A stretch of 64,000 nt of DNA from Phoronis australis (taxonomy: Eukaryota; Phoronida; Phoronidae), in assembly GCA_002633005.1 (NCBI GenBank), contig NMRA01000518.1, positions 90,044-154,043 of the forward strand, read 5' to 3'. The first letter of the stretch is position 1; every line of letters starts with the position of its first letter. This document shows, piece after piece, positions 52,501-61,500 of the stretch. The notes below the pieces were generated by a model that saw only the letters and a program-made list of their open reading frames with translations, made no database searches and was not told where the DNA came from. Position numbers and translations under genes: made by a program.

Positions 52501-55500
52501 GTCAAAACTTAAAATTCGTCTTGTGCTGTCGCTATAAAGTAATTTGATGCAGCGTGAATATTCATGATGGTGAAAAACTTTGTTACTGATTTATATCTTG
52601 GTCATCCTTATTATCCAATTAACTCAACTAGTATGCTAAACTCAAATTTTAAGTATAAAATGGAAGTGTGGTTCATGTGTTCTTGCCTAGAAGAACTTGA
52701 TATCAACTGCACCTCCTGGTGGCAATTTTATTTTGTCTTGTCATTCTCTCTGCAAATATGATAGCTTTATGTCTAAGAGCATGCTCTTAAGAAACCACGC
52801 TTAATATTTTGACTGCTTCAGATATATTAGGCTAACCACTTCACACCGTTTCATTTGTGTTCGAATCTGTGAAATGGTGGACAATGTTTTCTTTCAGACA
52901 TTTGCCATTTACCTGAGAATGAAGGTACCTGTGGCGCCTTCTATGAGATGTACTTCTTTGACTACAAAGAGTACCTGTGTAAACCATTTGTTTATGGTGG
53001 CTGTCAAGGCAACGACAATCGCTTCTCTACTGCTGCATCCTGTGAACGAAACTGCCGCCAGGTGGCACCCCAGGATAGCTGTCTTCTGAAGAAGAGTCCG
53101 GGAACATGTTCTAGCTCCTTGGAAAGATTCTACTTTGATGTCAATGCACGCGCCTGTAAGCCATTCATCTACACAGGTTGCCATGGTAACGCTAATCGCT
53201 TTGTGAGCCTGAAGGAGTGTGAGCATGTGTGTGTTACCCGGGACAGTCACGTGATCGAGGGTGACCTTGCGGAGTTTAAGCACATCCCTGTGACCCCTCA
53301 ACCAACGACAGTCAAGTGGACGCCACCTGGTGAGTTGAAGGACTTAATTGCCGTCAATATTATCGTGGCATTTCAGTGCTACACTATATTTTCAAACAAT
53401 GTAATAGGAATTTGTCTCAAGAACTGGCCCTTTTACAAAGGACTATTAACACCGTTCATCAAGGAAATTCGAAAATTCAGGTTGTCAGTGTCAAAATTTA
53501 GTGTCGTTTGCTCATGTAACCAGACTTTGTCAGTGTTAAATATGCAATGATATGGTAATGTTACCTTGCTGTAATGAAGTTACCTGAATTTTATCAGTGG
53601 ACTTATGCATTGTATCAAAAGGCTTAATTTGTGTATTGACTGCTGATTTATTGAAATTACTATACCTGCTATTTACCATTGAATTAATTGAACTAATTAT
53701 GCTTATAGCACTACTGGTCTGCTCTCAGCCTAAGCAGGTTGGTGACTGCACTCTCAACTGGGTGCGGGCGTACTTCTACAATCCATACACTAAGTCATGT
53801 GAGGAGTTCAAGTACAGTGGCTGTGGTGGTAATTACAATAACTTCCCCACCAGAGACGAGTGTGAGGAGAAGTGCTTGGGCGTGGAGGTGTCAACCACAC
53901 CAGCACCAACCACTACTGGTGAGTTGAGTAATCTATCATACCATACAGCTAATGTATGCTTTGAATAAATGTACATCCACTACTGGTGAGTTGAGTAATC
54001 TATCATACCATACAGCTAATGTATGCTTTGAATTAATGTACAACCACTACTGGTGAGTTGAGTAATCTATCATACCATACAGCTAATGTATGCTTTGAAT
54101 TAATGTACATAGAGGGAGTTAGCAGTCACCTAATGGTGAAATGGATATGGGAAAAATATTGTACATCTTTCTCGAATTTACGTGAGAATTTAAACAATGT
54201 TTTGGTACCCACTACCCACTTTTAAAAGCTTCTGCGACACCTCTTGGCATGTGTATTGAGACAAACCGTGGGAAACTTTGAGCAAAATCAAAAATGTAAC
54301 ATTCTCTGAAGGCTCAGTTGTCTTAACATAATGACTCCTATATCCCAGCTGTGAAGAGTCAGGTCATACTTCTGTTCTTGATGGTGCGCTCATTCTTTAA
54401 CTGGTTTGAACAGGGTGGGAAGGAACTTATTTTTAAAAAGACTTGAGCGCCTGTCCTTAAACAGAAAGGCTTGACTGAGATACAACCTATCACATTCTTG
54501 GCAACGGATTTAGTTAAAGTATCTCGCTGTTTATCTCAAGGTAGTCACACACCAACGAGAGTTGTTGAAGCCTGAAAAAGTACAATAGTCAACGAAACTT
54601 TACTTAAAATTCTCAAATAATTTCAGCAAAGAACAAGTATATTTTTTGTCTTTAAACATTTGAAAGTGTTGATTATGATGAGTGATCTATGAAACAAACA
54701 CTAGTGGTTTAGTCTGGTTGTGAGAAACACTTTAAATTAAATATTGTGGTGGGAAAATTCTATGACATACCGCTGGACTTCGTGTATAATGTTTGGTAAA
54801 TGATGCATAACTAGACTTGTCTCTGTTACTTTACCTTAAGTTATCATTTTGCCACTTGTATTGGTCTGTCTTATCACGCTGAATGTATTTTAATCAGCAA
54901 ATGGTGATCACTTTAATTTCGACTGTTTACTTTTAGTTATTCCCACCTGCGACCAAGTGTTTGACTATGGCAACTGTGCTGAGTGGACCCTAGTTTGGTT
55001 CTACGACAAAACATCTGCACAATGCAGGCGTTCCTATTATGGTGGATGTGGTGGCAATGACAATCGCTTTGCAACCAGAGACCTCTGTCAGGCTACATGC
55101 ATACCAACAACTACAGCTCCCCCTACCAGCCCTACCACAACTACAGCACCACCTACTACTGTAGCTCCAACAACGAGTTCAACAACCACCCCACCGTCGA
55201 CTCCCGGTAAGGTTTTTAAGGAGGTCTCAACAGGTGTTGCTGACATGTAATCTGTATTTCAACATAGCAAAGTGGTATCAGTATTTTTCATAGATTGCTT
55301 ATTCTCCTTTTAAGTATAACTTAATGTCGTCTTTAAAACTTTGAAAAAATCTTAAAAGTGCAAGTTTGAACACATATTAATAAGGCAACTTCAGCTTTGT
55401 CTATAGAGATCGGTTTCCACTTGTGTGTTTTGATTGACTCATTAATTAATACTTTCAACCAGATCAACAGTTGTCACTCTTGCTTTTTATTAATGCAAGG

Positions 55501-58500
55501 TAACCAAGGCAACCATAATATTGACAACATTGCATTGTAATGAATGTTCATAGCTAGAGCCGTTTCAGTGTATTTAAATAATGATTGTTACCTATCTGCG
55601 GCCTGGTTACACTTGATCGCCTAGTCTAGAATTGGTCGAAATCATGAGTAATAAGCTAGGCTTGAACAGAGACGGAGGTTACCTGCCATCTACTAATGCC
55701 TCCTCTAGTGTGACAGCCACCGGGTGGAGTTTGACTACCCTCAGGCCCTGCCCACTGGTGACCACATGACCTGGAGATCCTCACTAGTGCCCCTACAAAG
55801 AGCCTGAAGGCCTGAAAGCTAGTCTCTTATTAGTAAAACCAGGTTGGCAATAGGTAATAATCATTATTTTGTTATGTTGATTCATTGCTGTGAGAGGTGA
55901 AGCTAATTTTGTACTTGCAGCCTTGCCAACATGCCAACAGCCATTTGAGGTAGGAGACTGCGACGACTATGTTTTGACCTGGTTCTTCAATGCGAAAACA
56001 AGCAGCTGTGAGGGAGCCTACTATGGTGGCTGTGGTGGTAATGACAACAGGTTTGATACCCTTGAGGACTGCCTGGCTGCCTGCAAATCACCAGCCACTG
56101 AACTACCGACTACTACATCTGTACCAGATGGTAAGTAGCTTGTGTCTGTACCAAGCACCTTGTAATAAACAGAAAATTGTCATGCTACTACCTGATTTTG
56201 TAAGATACTGTAATCCAATAAATGGTTGCTTTGTGTCAACCTTAACCTACTGGTCTTAAGGTTAGTTTGCTGAATCACTTTGTTTTACTCTGTTTTATTA
56301 CAGACTCAATTATCTCGTTAAACTTATGTTGAAACATTTTGTCGAGGTTTGAATATACTTGTGTGACTGTGTTTTATCTTGCCAAATGTTGCTGTGATGT
56401 CGAAACTTAAAATGAATGGCTGGGGGTGTTCTTACAAAATGCTGCATAGTTTAGATGTACAGTTACTATTTCGCACAAAAATAATTTCCAAAATGGTCAT
56501 TTTCCTTTTTGAAAATGATGTGAATTACTTCAAATTTTGTATTATGGCATCTGCATGGCTTGTAATAAACTAAGTTCTAAACGTTTGTGGAGGAATTTAT
56601 GGAAATAGACCTGCACTTGTCAGCAATGTTGCGTGCTCAATAAATGAAGAATTTCCATAGTCACATTTTGATGCTACATCTTTATTGTGCACTCGTTTGG
56701 TAAAACTGTTCAAATGGTGTATTTCCTTATAACTATCCCATTTCCAACAAAGTGTTGAGCTGTTGAGATTCCAACTCTTCTGTACTGGTGAGAGTGGACA
56801 ATTAATTGGAAATGGACTGCTTATTTTATAGGTCCTTACATTGGCCCCTTATCACCTGTGACTAACATAAAGTACATATTTGCACCACCTGATGATGCTG
56901 TTGTCTATTGGACTGATCCAAATCCTCCCAATCCGGATCGAGACTACTATGTACGCTATGCACCTCTGTCCAATCGCCGACTCTTGAAACAGCTGGACAC
57001 CAATATTGTTAGGGCGTATATTCTGGATTTGATACCGGGTGAAACCTACAGATTCGTGGTTATGATTAGTCAAGATTCTGACCGCAGTGACTGGAGTGAA
57101 CCCCTTGAGTTCACTGTGCCAGCAGTAACTACCCCAACACCCACTGATGTCCCGGTGAAATCAACAGAAACTACAACTACTGAAGGTTTGTCTGTTCATG
57201 GCTCTATGATTACTCCGGGCTTGGAATTTCCTCTTTTAAGTGGATTTCCTCTTTTTTGTTTTCAATTTCCTTTTATTTGATTTCCATTTTTGGCTCTTGT
57301 TTATCATTATTTTCAATTGACTTTGTTCATGCACAAACATTTATTTCGATTAAATTTTGCAATACCAAAAATTTTTCTATCACAAGTCTATTTATTTATG
57401 GAACGATACATTACCTGAAAAAAATTAATACTCTTTTTTGTCAGTGGTCATTCCAAGCCCTGAAACTGTATATGGAAAAGTCTGGATCACTTTCTTTATA
57501 AACTGTAATTGCAATTGCCACTAAGATTATATTATTGAGACATTGGTATAGACTTGTGATTTCAGAAACTGAATTCAAAAAGCAGAAATTGATTATTTTT
57601 CCAAATCAACAAAGCTTTTTATTTTGACTGCAGGTCAACAAATTACCATATTTTGTTGTTTTTAGTATATAGTTTGGTAATGGTGTTGGTATGGACTCAT
57701 AAAATGGGAAGCGTAGGTTTGAAGACTTTATAAAGACAAACTGAAAAATACCATGGTCTTGGCTTCTTAGTTGGTGTCTGTTATGTTATGAAATGCTTTC
57801 TGCTGTTAATCAAAATGTCGCAATATCGCCTTGTCTTATGAATTTTTGTTCTGATGATGTTAAGTCGCGTGTGAGGCTTTAATGCCTGGGTCCCATATTG
57901 TGCGATGGTCTCCTGATCCCTGTATGAACTCTATCGCAATGTCCAGCATGGTTGCACTATTTTTTAAATGATAATAAGTAGTTGTGTTTAGTGATGTTTT
58001 ATGCCGACGCCTGTCTGGTATTCCAGGTAATCGCCCGACTATCGTCCGTTGTGACCATTTTGTTGCAAACTGATCAAAATGGTGTCGTATGCTAAATTAT
58101 TAGTTAATTCTTTTGTATCTTTCAGTACCTGTAGTGGACTTGCCTATACCCCGTAATGTTCAAGTGAACATTCTGCCATCTGATCCATCAGACCTCAGAG
58201 CTCAAGTTACCTGGGATTCTAATGTCGACTCTGGCGTCTACTACGTTCGTTATTCTTCCATTGGTGACCTGAGCATTATCGAAACCATACAGGTCCAAGG
58301 TCTGCGCAGTGCCATACTAACGAATCTGCTTCCCACGACGTCGTACCTTGTTGACGTGCGTGTAACAAAGGGTATCAGTAATAGTGGCTGGAGCTATCCT
58401 GCTCGTTTCTCAACACCAGCGCCACCTGTTACACAATCACCAAAGGTAACAACTTCCAAAGCTGCACAAGAGCCACCTGGTGAGTATTTTTAGTGATAAT

Positions 58501-61500
58501 TTGCTTTGAGTTTTGTTTAAGTACGATTGAATATTGGCCTTTTTTCATAAGTATCTCTATGAGTATTTTTCTGTTTTTTTCAAATTATTTTGTGGATGAG
58601 AAATAATTTAATCTTTGTGATAATTGTGTTTGAAGGGACAATAAGCTCTTATCTTCTGTCAAAAATTAGTGTTAAATTGAGGCTTAGTCTCATCTTTTCC
58701 TAATTCAGCTTAGAAATGGTTTCTAGGCTTGAGAAGAAATGACACACTGTTATTGATTCAGATCAGGCCCATTTGTTGTTGCTTATCACAGCAGCGTGTT
58801 AGTTTCAGTCTCCAAGGCAGTATAAGTGATTCTCATTGTAAATAATTTCATTTTGAATCCAAAAAATAAGAAAGCAATGATGTTGCTTCGAAAGAGAAAT
58901 GCGCTTGTGAAGTTGATGTTTTTAATACCAGAACACGATTTATAACGGTTTCAACTACTATTGTGGACATTTTTATGGAATTTATTATTCTATTTTTCCA
59001 TTTCAGTTTTGATGGTGTGGCTTTTTAAGAGCATTTAGTCTCGAAAGCCAAATGCATGTTGCATGTCTAAGCACTATTATCAATGAAGTTTCACTCACGC
59101 CTCTTATTCACCTCCTGAACTATAACGCGATTTACAATCATTGTTAAAACACTTACTAAATCTGCTGTGACAGTAGGCTCCCTGGCAATGTTAAGAACTT
59201 GGCTATACATGTGGCTAACTGTAGTCATGTATTGCTTATCATTTACCTTCACTACTACATGTGGCTTTTTCTTAAACAAATTGTTTTGTTTCAGTTTCAG
59301 ACACAGCCTGGACTATGTAATTTGCTTAATCTTACATTATTATGACTTGCAGGTGATGTTGTTGACTGCAGATGGCTGCCTCTCTTTCACAATTATGTAA
59401 TGTTTATTCGTTTTATGATAATTTTTTTCTAGCTTATTGTAATGAGCCTGTTGAGAGAGGCAGGTGCTCGGAGAACCTGCTGCGGTTCTACTATAACCCT
59501 GAAAGCCGTACATGCGAGCCATTCGGATATACTGGCTGTGATGGAAACAGGAATCGGTTCCAAACGCAGACAGCGTGTTTGCAAACATGTTGGAAGAAGG
59601 AAAATGGAAGCCAACCTGACATTCTGAAGAGAAACGGTGTGTTGACTGTATTCTGATTCAAAGAAGTGTTATCATAGCTACGTGTTAGTCGGGACACTTG
59701 CAAAGTATAATTATGTCTATGATTTGTGCGTCACTTTTGGGTGATTTTGTAGAGTATTATGGCAAAAGCAGGGCGTCAATTTCCTATTTTTTCTCACTCT
59801 CTGATGGCTTACCTTGTATGTATTTTGATTTAACTGAAAATTCCCATTGTTAATTTATTTTCAGAGCACATATTTTGTAGTGAGCTTATAACCTGTTGCA
59901 TGTGCTTTATGGCATGGGTTTCTCATTTTTTAAATTTTTGGTGGCCTTGAAAACATGATAAAATAATTTATGTGTAAAATGTATTCTGTAATGTTTAGGT
60001 GGGCTGTAGCTTCTAATTATCTTAAATTAATACAACCTGTTGCAGGTGCTTTACAGTAGTTTTTAAACAAAGTTGTCGATGACAAATTACATTGAAATTT
60101 GTCTGGTTTCATCGAGGCTGTGGAAAAAAACTCCATTGCAGGAAACAACTCTAAATCGTGAAAATTAACCGAAAATATTTGCTTCAAAGTGTTGAGATTT
60201 TTTTGACAGAACGTCAACTTCTTTTTGAAAACTACTGACTTAAAACTGCAGTGGTTGTTCATACTAATCCACAATTACTAATATATGTTAAAGGTATACA
60301 GAGCGCTGTTTAGATAATGTGACTTATGTTGTGACAATCTGGTTTACGCAATGGCGAGTCTCAGGTGTTTTGATTTTTGCAACGGGCACGAACAATCCTG
60401 AAATAAGGCGAGTTAACGCTCTTGTTTTCTATGGTTATACTGTGGTCAGAATGGATCTCTTGATGTTGTTTTTGGCATCGTAGTTGGACATTTCTGACTT
60501 CCAATGCAGCGCTCTGTGTCACTTCAATTTTATTACCACACTCGACTAATCTTGCAGCTTTGATGCTTTCTCCTGTTGTAACATACTGAAAATACAGTCC
60601 TGAACTATTCAACAAAATGCATATCGTATGGCACAAAATATACTGTACACTTTTTGGTCGTAATTTGTGCTCAAAATCCAATTTATATCTGAAACATCAG
60701 ATATGTTATATGAATGCTTTGTTTAATGATACATTGAAGAATTGATGCATGATAGTTTATAAATGCTATGTGTTTTTAATTTTGCAGTTAGTCAGTAGAA
60801 AAATGTAACCAAAAGTGTGTGACAGTATATTTTTATACCATATTGCTCTAGGCTTTTCTATCACTCTACTAACAGTGTACATTTGTTCGGTAAGAGTTGG
60901 ATATGACATGCCCACATTTATAGAACCAGTTTTCTCCACTGGATAATGGGCATTAAACTGGTTCTCAAAATGTGGACACGTTATATCCGACCATTGCCCA
61001 TTTGTTCACCCATCGCTTCTGTGCTATAGCTGATACCGTAAAAATCTCCAGTTTCGAACAGTCTCTAAAATTTGGGACACCAAAGGTAAAGCTGAAATTA
61101 AAAATTTCTTGATTCAGAAGATTGGGACATGAGTGATTTTGGCATTTATCATATTGCTGAAATTGCCAATCCTAGCATTGTCTGCAAATGGGTAGTTCAT
61201 AAACTTGTCAATAACAGCCAGTTGACACTGTTTTCATGTGTTCTTTTGGTGCATAATATAAGAGGTGAATGACGTTTGTTGTTGATCTCAATTCTGTAGT
61301 TTGGGACGGACAGTATTGCCTATATCTAAAATGTGGTACAAGCTATGACCTTGAACAAAATAATTATTTTTCCACTGTTCGAAACTGTGGACTGTTTATC
61401 GTACTAATTGTAGAAGAACTCTGTTGTGTTAACATTATGGTGACATCACACTAACAGCAAATTCAAGAAACAAAAAGTCAACCAAAGTGAACAAATTGCA

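Noticed and set aside
60361-60681. 106-codon open frame on the minus strand in the longest intron
   Set aside because: No domain signature, no splice partners, no paralogue in the window. Length alone is not enough in AT-rich intron sequence of this size.
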